From contig NZ_QPNC01000017.1 of assembly GCF_003386285.1 (NCBI RefSeq), positions 62,001-126,000 on the forward strand: 64,000 nt of DNA, given 5' to 3'. Below the pieces are notes generated by a model, which saw only the letters and a list, made by a program, of their open reading frames with translations, was not told the DNA's origin and ran no database searches. This DNA comes from Nocardiopsis sp. FIRDI 009 (lineage in GTDB: Bacteria > Actinomycetota > Actinomycetes > Streptosporangiales > Streptosporangiaceae). The position numbers and the translations under genes are program-made. The first letter of the stretch is position 1. Every line of letters begins with the position of its first letter. This document shows positions 9,029-17,413 of the stretch, in pieces.

Positions 9029-9708
9029 CGGGGCGTCCCCGTTCCACGGGGCGCCGGCGCGGGCGGGGCGGCCAGCCGCAGCGTGGTGGCGTGCGGGTCC
9101 TGCGCGCCGGGTCCGGCGAGTCGGACGTCGACCCGGCCCCGACCGCGCGCGACCCGCGCCCCGATCCGCGTCGTGGCCAGGCAGGCGCGGGCCAGGATCC
9201 GCCAGTGCTCCTCGCCAGGGGGCTCGGCCCAGGTCAGCGGAGCGGTGAGGGTCAGCCCCGGCAACAGGACGCGGTGGGTGCGCAGCCGCCCGGGTTCGGG
9301 GGCGCCGTCGGCGCCGACCTCGACCCCCGACTCCAGGGTGGTGTAGGCGTCGGTGACCGCCCGGCGCAGGGTGGTGCGCAGCGGTTCCGCACGCCCGGCC
9401 AGGGCGCGGGCGACGGCGGCGCGCACCCCGTCGCCGAGGACGGCGTGGCCCACGCGCAGCACGCGGTCGGCGCCGTGGGACCGCTCCCGCCCCAGAATGT
9501 CGCGGGCGGCGGCGGACAGTTCCGGAGCGACGGTCAGGGCGCTGTCCGCTCCGGCCCGCAGACGGGCGGCCAGGCGGTGCCGGGGCAGGTAGGGCAACCC
9601 GTGGTCGTCGGTGACCACGTCGGTGTCCGCGCCGGTCCCGTCCGCGCTGGCGCCGACGAACAGGGCCGGTGCGGCCAGGTACACGGTGACGCGGTCGGGG
9701 CGGCTCAC
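9025..9708 (-). CDS. Cas7/Csm3-like RAMP protein
   Basis: 227 residues from a GTG in a GTGA overlap with cas10. It has the order typical of Csm3-like proteins: a first strand VTVYLAAPALFVG, an acidic loop GADTDVVTDD (about 26-35), then LPYLPRHRLAARLR in the place of the usual 'PYIPGSSLKGKLR', and a glycine/arginine-rich end RVARGRGRVDVRL. One of the Asp residues in the acidic loop should correspond to the Csm3 RNase Asp. The IPGSS element has drifted (LPRHR), so its crRNA contact may differ. The longer frame to 10905 is the shadow of cas10. Confidence 0.8.
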   Translation of the reverse strand: MSRPDRVTVYLAAPALFVGASADGTGADTDVVTDDHGLPYLPRHRLAARLRAGADSALTVAPELSAAARDILGRERSHGADRVLRVGHAVLGDGVRAAVARALAGRAEPLRTTLRRAVTDAYTTLESGVEVGADGAPEPGRLRTHRVLLPGLTLTAPLTWAEPPGEEHWRILARACLATTRIGARVARGRGRVDVRLAGPGAQDPHATTLRLAAPPAPAPRGTGTPR

Positions 9709-11555
9709 CGGCTCCGGCCCTTCACCGCGGGGACCGCGCCGGGGCGGTCGGGGGGCTGGGGCAGGTGCGTGGGCAGGGCCTCGGCCAGCCGGGGGTCCAG
9801 GTGCAGGTCCATGACCCCGACCGCGTCCAGCAGTCCTCCGGGGGTCCACCCCGGGGGCAGCTCGACGGCGGCGCCGGTCACCCGGGCACGGCGGTCGAGT
9901 TCGGGAGCGGGGTCGGCCCCCGACTCCAGGAGCGGCACGAGGGCGGAGAGCAGCCAGCCCCGGTTGCGGGTGTCGCCGTCGGCGAGCAGACTGCCCGGGG
10001 CGCCGGAGAGGTAGCGGTCCACGAAGCGCGCGAACCCGGAGCCGGTCAGCGGGAGTTCGGTGCGCGGACGGGGCGCCCGGGCGGCCTGGTCGAGTCCGCG
10101 CAGGACGCGTTCGACACCGTCGAACCGGGTGGTCCAGGCGATCACGTGGTCGTCGGCGGCGGTGGGGTCGGCTTCGGCGTGGTCGGCCCGGTACCGCTTG
10201 GCGCGGCGGCACATCGCCTCGCACAGGTCGTATCCCAGGGACAGCGGGGCACCGACCGGCTGGACCGCGATGCCCACCCCGACCGTGGGCACGCAGGTGG
10301 TGTGGACGCCGCCGTCGGGCGCGGTGACCGCGCGTCCGCCGCCCCGGCCCCGGGCTCCGCCGTGGGCCTCGGCGAGCGCCCGGTGCAGTGCCACACGGGG
10401 GTCGCGGGGGTCGGCGATCCGTGCGGGGTCGGCGTCCAACCAGTCCAGCGCGTACCCGGCCAGGCTCAGGGCGAGGCGGGCGTCGCACAGCACGGTGAGG
10501 TCGTCGCCCGCCACGACGATCGGCCGCACCGGCACCCGGATCCGGCCGGAGGACCCCTGGAAGAGCGAGATCGGTCCCGCCGCCCCCGCACCGGGGATGT
10601 GGGGGCGGCGGCCCGGCTCGGCGCACACCGTGGCGGCCACGGCGCGCACCAGGACGCGGGCCAGCCCCTCGGTGAGGCCCGCGATGCGGGTGGACAGGCG
10701 CCGCTGGGCCAGGGCGCCGGACCCGGGGACCGCGGGGTCGGCGACGCGCTCGCGGTAGTCGCCGAGGATGGCGCCCAACCCGTTGACGTCCACGTGCACG
10801 ACGGCCAGACGGCTGACGTCCCCGTGGTCGCGGCCGAGCCGGTCCACCTCCATGGGCAGCGCGAGTTCGGGGGCTCCGGTGGCGGTGGCCGCCCCCTCCA
10901 GCCATGCGGCGCCGTTGTCCCGGTGCCAGCGGCGCCCGACGCCGCGCGCCCGCGCCACGTCGGCCGTCACCCGCTCGTGGACGCCCGCCTCACCGTCCTC
11001 GGCGCGGCTGCTGTCCACGACCTCGGCGGGGCCTCCGCTGACCGCGCACACCGCCGTGATCCCGTACCCGTGGGCGGGGGTGTGCAGCGCCGACATGTGA
11101 CGCCGCGCCGCCCGCAGCCGGGCGGGCAGAGCCGCCAGGGCCTCGTCCACCCCCACCGGGACCGGCTCCGGTTCATCCGCCCCGGCCGCACGGCCGTAGG
11201 GGACCAGGGCGACCACGGGGGTGAGCTGGCCGGCGCGGTCCCGCAGCCGCCGCGTGTAGCGTCCGGTGAACTCGCGGGCGGTGGGCGGGTCGGGGAGGAC
11301 CACGGTGAGCGCGCCGCCCGCGTCGCGCAGGACGACGTGGTCGGGGGGCAGGAGGTCGGCGACGCCGTTGCGGGCGTCGGAGGTGTCGGTCAGCTCCGCG
11401 ACCAGGGCCGCGCGTCCGACCGCGTCGAGGATGCGCCGGCCGCTGAACACGAAGGACTGGATGCCGCGCAGGTCGACACCGACCACCACGCCGCTGGTCG
11501 GCAGGGGCCGTGCCGAGGGCGGCGGGCGGCGGAGGGCGACGGGTGGGGGAAGCAC
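9705..11555 (-). CDS. cas10: Cas10-like protein without HD domain (AGDD palm motif)
   Basis: 616 residues. The GTG at 11555 is chosen because AAGGAG lies 9 bases upstream. It has a palm domain entry VVVGVDLRGIQSFVF (about 24-38), the first polymerase-like Asp strand LAVVHVDVNGLG (about 251-262) and the second palm motif VVAGDDLTVL (AGDD at about 349-352) instead of canonical GGDD. Both acidic residues for metal binding are kept, so cyclic oligoadenylate synthesis is plausible. There is no N-terminal HD domain, and extension upstream to 11693 does not supply one; this agrees with HD-less Cas10 proteins of some type III-D loci. First gene of the six-gene operon. Confidence 0.88.
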   Translation of the reverse strand: MLPPPVALRRPPPSARPLPTSGVVVGVDLRGIQSFVFSGRRILDAVGRAALVAELTDTSDARNGVADLLPPDHVVLRDAGGALTVVLPDPPTAREFTGRYTRRLRDRAGQLTPVVALVPYGRAAGADEPEPVPVGVDEALAALPARLRAARRHMSALHTPAHGYGITAVCAVSGGPAEVVDSSRAEDGEAGVHERVTADVARARGVGRRWHRDNGAAWLEGAATATGAPELALPMEVDRLGRDHGDVSRLAVVHVDVNGLGAILGDYRERVADPAVPGSGALAQRRLSTRIAGLTEGLARVLVRAVAATVCAEPGRRPHIPGAGAAGPISLFQGSSGRIRVPVRPIVVAGDDLTVLCDARLALSLAGYALDWLDADPARIADPRDPRVALHRALAEAHGGARGRGGGRAVTAPDGGVHTTCVPTVGVGIAVQPVGAPLSLGYDLCEAMCRRAKRYRADHAEADPTAADDHVIAWTTRFDGVERVLRGLDQAARAPRPRTELPLTGSGFARFVDRYLSGAPGSLLADGDTRNRGWLLSALVPLLESGADPAPELDRRARVTGAAVELPPGWTPGGLLDAVGVMDLHLDPRLAEALPTHLPQPPDRPGAVPAVKGRSR

Positions 11556-11796
11556 CGGGTCGGCTCTCCTTCTGGGCGGGGGCACGGATCCGGCCCGAAC
11601 GTGCGGGCGTCCTGGTGACCTCTCTCGGACGGTGCCGGCCGGGGTGCGGTCGGCGATCCTCCACCGATACCAGCAACGGCACCCGCGCGGCACCCTCAGC
11701 CCGCCGGTTGGCCCGTTCCGGTCAGCGGCGCCGGCCCGGGCGCGGTGTCCGAGAGGGTTGGGTGCGCCTTTCCCCTTCCCTCACGGAGGTCCCGCC

Positions 11797-11973
11797 ATGA
11801 CCCGGCCCGTACCGGAACCCGCCGCGCCCGCCCGGCCCGTCAGGGCCCCGGCCCCGACCGTCCCGGCGCCGCTGACCGCCCAGGACCTGGTCCCCCGCCT
11901 GCGGGAGCTGGCACGGGCGCTGCGGGAGAGGGGCCAGGACCCGGCGCCGAGGGACCGGGGCGGCCACGTGTGA
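11797..11973 (+). CDS. Small Pro/Arg-rich protein upstream of cas10
   Basis: 58 residues from an ATG with a strong site (ACGGAGGT, 6 bases away). The first half is Pro/Ala-rich and probably disordered. The second half, LTAQDLVPRLRELARALRER, reads as an amphipathic helix. It lies between and divergent from cas10, and is read toward the 3' end of cas6. No family recognised; real translation is suggested by the ribosome site and helix. Confidence 0.5.
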   Translation: MTRPVPEPAAPARPVRAPAPTVPAPLTAQDLVPRLRELARALRERGQDPAPRDRGGHV

Positions 11974-12155
11974 GGTCACGTGCCTCCCCTCCGCGCCCCG
12001 CCGCCTTCGTGGGGAACCGGACCGGGCGGGGACGTCCCCGCCGGACGGTCCCTGCACGGGGAGCGTGACGGCGCGAACGCTCGGTCGGGGGTTCCCGACC
12101 GTGGAGGGACCGGCCCCCGACCGCCGTCCTCGGGCGGGAACCGGCGCTTTCGGGA

Positions 12156-13100
12156 TCAGTCGAAAAGCGTCCCGCTGAACTCCTCGGCCACGACACGGGG
12201 GCGCGGGTCGCCCACGCGCGGGGGCGTGCGCCGCCCGGCCCGACCGGCGGCACGGCGCGAACGCCGGGCGGGCGCCGGGGCGGTCGTCTCCGCGCTGGTC
12301 ACCGTGTCCACCCGGACCGCACCGAAACCCTGGGCGGTGTACTTGCCCACGCCCGTCAGCTCGACGAGTTCCAGGAGCGTGGCGAAGGCGTCGGCGTGAC
12401 GGCGCTCTCCGCCGACCAGGTCCAGGCGCAGCCCGCCCTCCCACCCCAGGACGGTGCGGTTGTCGGCGTGGTGGTGCTCGGCCAGGCGCACGTCCTCACC
12501 GGGCAGCGGGAGGCGTCGGACCCGGGCCAACCCGCCGAGCACGAGGTCCAGCCACGGTTCGGCCAACGCGGTGGGGGCGAAGCGGGCGACGGCGCCCACG
12601 GCCCCGCTCCCACCGACGATCCCCCCTCCGGACCGGTGCACCGCGCCGAAGAGGCGCCGGGGGTTGGGCCACACGTGCGGGATGCGTTCCCCCGTGGCGT
12701 CGCGCGTGGTCATGACGATGGGGGTCCGGCTGCGGACCGCCGCCGAGCGCACGGAGGAGGGTCCGCGGGCCGCGGTGAGCATCCGGGCGTAGGAGACGTC
12801 GAAGGTGCGGGTCACCGACAGCGGCTCCAGCAGGTGGTCCCCGATCCGCTGCGGCTGACCGACCAACTCCTCGGGGGGGACCGGGGGCGGGACCGCGTCG
12901 TCCAGCCAGGTGAGCGTCCAGTGGTGCAGCCGGTCGCCGATCGGCGTCGGCCACCCGTTCATCGACCACCGTTTGGCGGCGGTGTGTTCCTCCGGGGGCT
13001 GCGGCCACCAGTGGTTGAGCAGTCCGTGGCAGTCCTCGGGCCGGATCGGCCGCGCGGTGTCCGCCAGGTCACGCAGGATCACGGTCCAGCGTCTCGGCAC
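12156..13100 (-). CDS. cas6: Cas6-family CRISPR RNA endonuclease
   Basis: 314 residues; the GTG at 13100-13098 (protein begins VPRRWTVILRDL) is preferred because GAGAAGG lies 10 bases upstream. It has a ferredoxin-like N-terminal half, WPNPRRLFGAVHR in the middle, and near the C-terminus TGVGKYTAQGFGAVRV (about 249-264), the glycine-rich loop that defines Cas6 RAMP proteins. Histidines lie near the N-terminus (HHW about residue 60), where Cas6 catalytic residues usually are. Expected job: cutting the CRISPR precursor transcript within repeats. The basic, Ala/Arg-rich tail after residue 270 is unusual. It is in the same orientation as cas10 but 600 bases upstream, with a small plus-strand gene between, so it is probably transcribed separately. 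Confidence 0.82.
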   Translation of the reverse strand: MPRRWTVILRDLADTARPIRPEDCHGLLNHWWPQPPEEHTAAKRWSMNGWPTPIGDRLHHWTLTWLDDAVPPPVPPEELVGQPQRIGDHLLEPLSVTRTFDVSYARMLTAARGPSSVRSAAVRSRTPIVMTTRDATGERIPHVWPNPRRLFGAVHRSGGGIVGGSGAVGAVARFAPTALAEPWLDLVLGGLARVRRLPLPGEDVRLAEHHHADNRTVLGWEGGLRLDLVGGERRHADAFATLLELVELTGVGKYTAQGFGAVRVDTVTSAETTAPAPARRSRRAAGRAGRRTPPRVGDPRPRVVAEEFSGTLFD

Positions 13101-13311
13101 GGGCGCCACCCCTTCTCGCGTGGTCGCGACGGCGGCGGGTCCGCGCCGTCCTCGGTTCACCGAGGACGTCTCTCGGACAGTGGGCGGTACCGGAACCCGG
13201 TCCACCGTCGGCCGTTTCCGCCGTGCCGACGCCGTGTGCGCGTACCCTGGTCCCCGTCAGCGCACGGACCGCCCCGGGCGCCCACGCGTCCGGCCGCCCT
13301 TCGGAGATGCC

Positions 13312-14298
13312 TTGCCTCGTCTGAGCCACGTCCTCGACCTCGCCCCCGTGGACAGGGAGGTGGTCACGCGGTCGGTCGCCGCCGCGCACGAGGTCGTCCG
13401 ATCGTGCCGGTTCGACGGCCGGGGATGGCTGCGCACCCCTGAGGCCCCCACCCGCGAGCGGCTGGCCCGGCGCGCCGAGGAGCTGGGGCTCCTCGACCGG
13501 GAGGGAGCCGAGCGGCTGCGGGCCGCGGCCGCCGACCGCTCCCCGGAGCGCGCGACCACCACCGCGCTCCAGCTCCGCTCCGGACGGCACCTGGCGCCCC
13601 GCAGCCACTATCTGGTCGCCGAACTCACCGCTGACGGCGTTCCGCTGGAGCCGCGCTACGAGGAACAGGGGTGGAGCAGCACGGGGCTGACCGTCACCTC
13701 CTGGGACGAGGCGGGCACCTGCGCCCTGGAGTACGCCATGCCCGACGGCGCGGACACGGGCGAGACCCCGGTGACCTCGGGGACGGTGGCTCACCACGCG
13801 TCGGGGGTCCTGACCGCGACGATGCGGATCCAGCTGCCCGGCCGCCTGCCCCGGTGGCGTACGGCCAGCGGCACGCTCACCGTCGACACCGGTTCCTGGT
13901 ACGCCGCGCTGGACGGTGCCGCCGCCGAGCCCCCCGTCCGGCTGTCGGCGACCCACGCGCTGGCCGACGTCGAGGCATGGCTCTCCCCCACCGTCCGCGA
14001 CGACGGCCGGTGGGAGGTGTCGGCGGTCCTGGACGTCCGCGGCCGGGGCCTGATCGCCCGGCCGATGGCGGCCCTGGTGGTCTGGGCGGTGCGCGGGTCC
14101 TTCCGCAGGGAGGCCCGGCGCGCGCGGCGGGGCCACGCCACCGAGGTCGTGAGCCCGCGTGAGCGGCTGGACCGGGTCGGGGAGTCCTGGGACCGCGTCG
14201 CGGGCACGGCCTGGCAGCTGCCCGACTACCTGCGCGACGTGGCCCGGGCGATGGCCGAGGCGCCCGGCGCCCGGCCATCGCCCCGTCCGGACGCCTAG
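13312..14298 (+). CDS. Hypothetical protein, possible SRPBCC-like C-terminal region
   Basis: 328 residues. The start is a TTG at 13312 with GGAG 5 bases upstream (cggagatgccTTG); longer GTG/ATG starts run through antisense cas6. The N-terminal part is helical (DREVVTRSVAAAHEVVRSC). The middle is a beta-rich region with LAPRSHYLVAEL and YEEQGWSSTGLTVTSW. The C-terminus, ending LIARPMAALVVWAVRGSFRR, resembles the last helix of START/SRPBCC proteins, but this is a weak resemblance. No function assigned. It ends with a 4-base antiparallel overlap with the symporter gene. Confidence 0.65.
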   Translation: MPRLSHVLDLAPVDREVVTRSVAAAHEVVRSCRFDGRGWLRTPEAPTRERLARRAEELGLLDREGAERLRAAAADRSPERATTTALQLRSGRHLAPRSHYLVAELTADGVPLEPRYEEQGWSSTGLTVTSWDEAGTCALEYAMPDGADTGETPVTSGTVAHHASGVLTATMRIQLPGRLPRWRTASGTLTVDTGSWYAALDGAAAEPPVRLSATHALADVEAWLSPTVRDDGRWEVSAVLDVRGRGLIARPMAALVVWAVRGSFRREARRARRGHATEVVSPRERLDRVGESWDRVAGTAWQLPDYLRDVARAMAEAPGARPSPRPDA

Positions 14299-16070
14299 GA
14301 GGAGGGCTCGGTGCCCCACCCGGTGAGCGACCGGACCCGCAGCTCGGTGTAGCGGGAGGTGTCGCGCTCGTCCGAGAGCAGGCTGCCGACCACCGCGCAC
14401 AGGAACCCGACCGGCACGGCGAACAGCGCGGGGTTCTCCATCGGGATGAGCTGGATGTCGATCCACGCGGGCAGCACCGACAGGTTCTCCCCGGTCACCG
14501 GGTGCGTCTTGCCCGACATCACCGGCGAGAACAGCATCAGCGCCAGCGTGCAGGACAGTCCGCCGTAGATGCCCCACTCCACACCGCGGGTGTTGAACCG
14601 CCGCCAGAACAGGGTGAGCACGATGACGGGCAGGTTGGCGGCGGCCGCGATGGCGAACGCCAGCCCCACGAGGAAGGCCACGTTGAGCTCCTGGGCCCGG
14701 ATGGCCAGCACGATGGCCGTCCCGCCGACCGCGCACGCCGCGAAGCGCGCCACCCCCATCTCCTGTGACTCACGCGGCCGCCCCCACATGAGGACGTGTC
14801 CGAACAGGTCGTGGGCGATGGAGGACGACGAGGCCAGGGTGAGGCTGGCGATCACGGCCAGGATCGTGGCCAGCGCCACCGCCGAGATCAGCGCGAGCAG
14901 CACGGCCGCCCCCACCGGGCCGGCGACCAGTCGGCCCAGCTCCTCGGCGAGCATCGGGACCGCGCTGTTTCCCGAGGGGTCCAGGCTCAGGATGCGGTCG
15001 GACCCCACCAGCGCGGCGGCGCCGAAGCCCAGCGCGAGGGTCATGAGGTAGAAGGCCCCCACCATGACGATGGCCCGGTTGACCGAGGTGCGCGCCGCGC
15101 GCCCGTCCGGCACCGTGTAGAAGCGGATGAGGATGTGCGGCAGCGCGACCGTGCCCAGGACCAGCGCCAGGCCGAGGCTGATGAGGTCGAGCTTGTTGAA
15201 CATCGTGCGCGCCGGATCGCCGGGCACCTCCACCCCCAGGCGCAGCCCCGGTTCGAGGAAGGCGCGGCCGTGCCCGCTGGCTTGGGCCGCCTCCGTCAGC
15301 AGTGCGCGGGGGTCGAAGGAGAACTGGGCCAGGACCAGGACGGTGAGCAGCCCGGTGGCGCCCAGCAGGACGACCGCCTTGATGATCTGCAACCAGGTGG
15401 CGGCCTTCATCCCGCCGTACATGACGTAGACGATCATCAGGACGCCCACGAGCACGATCACCCCCGAACGCGCCTGGCCCTCACTCAGTCCGAGGAAGGT
15501 GCCCCCCTCGTGCAGGCCGAGCAGGACCGCCACCAGCGCCCCCGCCCCGACCATCTGCGCGACCAGGTAGAACACGCAGACGGTGACGGTGGAGACGGTG
15601 CAGGCGAGCCGTACCCGCATCCGGCGCATGCGGAAGGCGGGCAGGTCGGCCATGGTGAAGCGGCCGGTGTTGCGCATCAGCTGGGCCATGGGCAGCACGA
15701 GCAGCCAGGCCACCAGGAAACCGATGGAGTACAGGAAGCCGTCGTAGCCCTGGAGGGCGATCATCCCGGCGATGCCGAGGAACGAGGCGGCCGAGAGGTA
15801 GTCGCCGGTCAGCGCCAGGCCGTTCTGGGTGCTGGAGAACCCGCGCCCCCCGGCGTAGTAGTCGACCGCTCCGCGCGTGGTCCGGCGGGCCCGGACGGTG
15901 ACGGCCAGCGTGACGAGGACGAACACGGCGCACAGGGCGAGCGTCCAGCCGTGCGCGGCGCCGAACCGTCCGCCGAGGACACCGGCGAGGTCCAGGGTCG
16001 CGCGGACGGTGCCGTCCCCCGTGGCGGCGCCGTCCGCGGACGCGGACGTGAGATCGGACAAGGCGGTCAT
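14295..16070 (-). CDS. Cation/acetate-type symporter (SSS family, ActP/MctC-like)
   Basis: 591 residues with about 13 hydrophobic segments. It carries the signature features of the sodium:solute symporter family: DYYAGGRG, the GDYLSAASFLGIAG stretch in an early segment, and PHILIRFYTV. This subfamily imports acetate, pyruvate or other small monocarboxylates driven by a cation gradient. The ATG at 16070 overlaps the DUF485 stop by 4 bases (ATGA); DUF485 proteins are the standard partners of ActP. Substrate unproven. Confidence 0.88.
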   Translation of the reverse strand: MTALSDLTSASADGAATGDGTVRATLDLAGVLGGRFGAAHGWTLALCAVFVLVTLAVTVRARRTTRGAVDYYAGGRGFSSTQNGLALTGDYLSAASFLGIAGMIALQGYDGFLYSIGFLVAWLLVLPMAQLMRNTGRFTMADLPAFRMRRMRVRLACTVSTVTVCVFYLVAQMVGAGALVAVLLGLHEGGTFLGLSEGQARSGVIVLVGVLMIVYVMYGGMKAATWLQIIKAVVLLGATGLLTVLVLAQFSFDPRALLTEAAQASGHGRAFLEPGLRLGVEVPGDPARTMFNKLDLISLGLALVLGTVALPHILIRFYTVPDGRAARTSVNRAIVMVGAFYLMTLALGFGAAALVGSDRILSLDPSGNSAVPMLAEELGRLVAGPVGAAVLLALISAVALATILAVIASLTLASSSSIAHDLFGHVLMWGRPRESQEMGVARFAACAVGGTAIVLAIRAQELNVAFLVGLAFAIAAAANLPVIVLTLFWRRFNTRGVEWGIYGGLSCTLALMLFSPVMSGKTHPVTGENLSVLPAWIDIQLIPMENPALFAVPVGFLCAVVGSLLSDERDTSRYTELRVRSLTGWGTEPSS

Positions 16071-16513
16071 CGGCGAATCACCCGCCCGGACAGGGTCTCC
16101 TCCTCGCGTGCCCGGTCACGGATCCGCTCGGCCAGCGGGTCGATCGCGCGTGCCGAGAAACGCCCGAAGGCCCAGGCGAGTACGAACGCCAGCAGGAACT
16201 GGCCGATTCCCGTCAGCAGGGCGACGTTCACCGGTTCGAGGACCGGTGTACTCATGAATTCCCGGGCATAGGCCGAGAGCAGAAGATAGGTCAGGTAACT
16301 GAGGAGGAATCCGGACACCAGGACGGCGGTCTGGAGTGCGAATCTCCTTCGTAGTTTAACGAAAGCCGGGTCCACAGACATGCGCTCGCACGCGCGCGCC
16401 ACGTCGGCCCGCTCCCGCCGCCGCGCCGCCGCCGACCTGGGGCCTCGTGGACGAAAGGGCTCCCTCCGCCCGTCGACACGCCTTCCGTAGGCGCCCTCCA
16501 TGTACTCGACCAC
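16067..16513 (-). CDS. DUF485 membrane protein, symporter partner
   Basis: 148 residues from a GTG with GGGGGAG 5 bases upstream. A basic, Arg-rich N-terminus of about 50 residues is followed by a DUF485 core with two membrane segments (FALQTAVLVSGFLLSYLTYL about 59-78; VALLTGIGQFLLAFVLAW about 97-114). Shorter ATG starts (MEGAYG, MSVDP) exist, but the ribosome site supports the long form. It is co-transcribed and translationally coupled with the symporter. Confidence 0.8.
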   Translation of the reverse strand: MVEYMEGAYGRRVDGRREPFRPRGPRSAAARRRERADVARACERMSVDPAFVKLRRRFALQTAVLVSGFLLSYLTYLLLSAYAREFMSTPVLEPVNVALLTGIGQFLLAFVLAWAFGRFSARAIDPLAERIRDRAREEETLSGRVIRR

Positions 16514-16992
16514 GGCTCTCCCCCTGCGTTTCTGCTACGGATTCCGCTCCCCCGCGGAGCCCGCCGTTTACCGGCGCGCGCCAGGCGGACCCCGCCTCTG
16601 GTTCCTCCGCGGGCGCCGCGTACGCGCGGACGTGCTTCGCGAAGTGGGCAATACGATATCCAGGAGAACGGGGCCGTGTTCGCCAAACTCACAAATCGGT
16701 TGCCCCGAATGACGCACGCCGACCGCGTGAACCGGACGAAGCGCCGCGGAATCCAACAACCGGCGCCAAACCACGAACGGACACCGGCGAACCGCCCGCC
16801 CGGCGCCGACACCCCCTCCCTTCCAGCGCGGACGCGCCGCGTGCGGGCGCGGGCAGCGCCCGGTCTTCGCTAGGCTTCGGGGCGACCCCGAACCCATCAC
16901 GGAATCCGACATACCTCGGTTTTCCGTGTTCGTACACGTGTATGATTACGGGGTCCGCACTATTCACGCGATACCGAAGGGAAATCCCCGCC
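16514..16992 (+). other. Intergenic region, two divergent leaders
   Basis: 479 bases between the DUF485 gene and the Lsr2-like gene with no supported coding frame. It holds divergent promoters. On the plus strand TATGAT (16941-16946) is a good -10 hexamer overlapping a perfect 10-base palindrome TACACGTGTA (16933-16942), a possible operator. No clear -35. Two AT-richer islands around 16650 and 16720 may belong to the symporter promoter, but I found no hexamer pair I trust. Confidence 0.45.
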
Positions 16993-17268
16993 GTGGTCAC
17001 CGAGGTCTTCACGCGCAAGTACTGCGATCCCCACGCCGTTCGCGAGGAGAAGGTCGAGGCGACTGAGGTCATCCAGTTCGCCTGGGAGGGCGCCGTCCGC
17101 GAGGTCGACGCCTGCGTCGAGTGCGCCAAGGAGCACGAGTCCCGTTACGAGCCCCTCGTTGACTACTCGCGCCCGGTGAAGAAGCGTCGCGCCGCCAAGA
17201 AGGCGCCCGCACCGGCCCCCGCCGACAACGGTGACGCCGCCGCGGACAGCGGATCCGGTCAGGAGTAG
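16993..17268 (+). CDS. Small Lsr2-like putative zinc-binding protein
   Basis: 91 residues from a GTG; a GAAGGG ribosome site about 10 bases upstream favours this over the in-frame ATG at 16942. The core EVIQFAWEGAVREVDACVEC resembles the strand-strand-helix entry of the Lsr2 N-terminal dimerisation domain. Paired Cys/His (C11, H14, C41, C44, H48) suggest a zinc knuckle as in Lsr2-related phage and actinomycete proteins. The C-terminus is a Lys/Ala/Pro-rich tail (KKRRAAKKAPAPAPA) that could touch DNA. Family assignment is tentative. It ends before a strong terminator. Confidence 0.6.
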   Translation: MVTEVFTRKYCDPHAVREEKVEATEVIQFAWEGAVREVDACVECAKEHESRYEPLVDYSRPVKKRRAAKKAPAPAPADNGDAAADSGSGQE

Positions 17269-17361
17269 GCCCGCCCGTCGCCCGCCACCGCCCGGGGGCC
17301 GCCTCGCGGCGGGGCGGGCGCCACGTCCCGGGTGACGGCCTCGCAGCCGCACCGCGGAGCC

Positions 17362-17395
17362 GGGGTCGGCGACACCTCCGGTGGCCGCCGACCCC
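17362..17395. terminator. Bidirectional hairpin terminator
   Basis: GGGGTCGGCG (17362-17371) pairs perfectly with CGCCGACCCC (17386-17395), with a smaller CACC/GGTG stem inside the loop. It lies between two convergent genes, as expected for a shared terminator. No T-run, as is usual in GC-rich actinomycetes. Confidence 0.6.
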
Positions 17396-17413
17396 CGCCT
17401 CTGACGTGGCGGA

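Noticed and set aside
11556..11693. N-terminal extension of Cas10 that might hold an HD domain
   Set aside because: 46 residues rich in Arg and Pro, no His-Asp motif, and a good ribosome site inside it supports the shorter start.
11974..12155. Possible CRISPR leader or array between cas10 and cas6
   Set aside because: Contains short inverted repeats (around GGTCGGGGGTTCCCGACC) but no direct repeats of CRISPR length or spacing.
14796..16271. A 491-codon plus-strand frame opposite the symporter
   Set aside because: Low-complexity Gln/Glu/His/Arg translation with no hydrophobic core, the mirror of a membrane protein gene.
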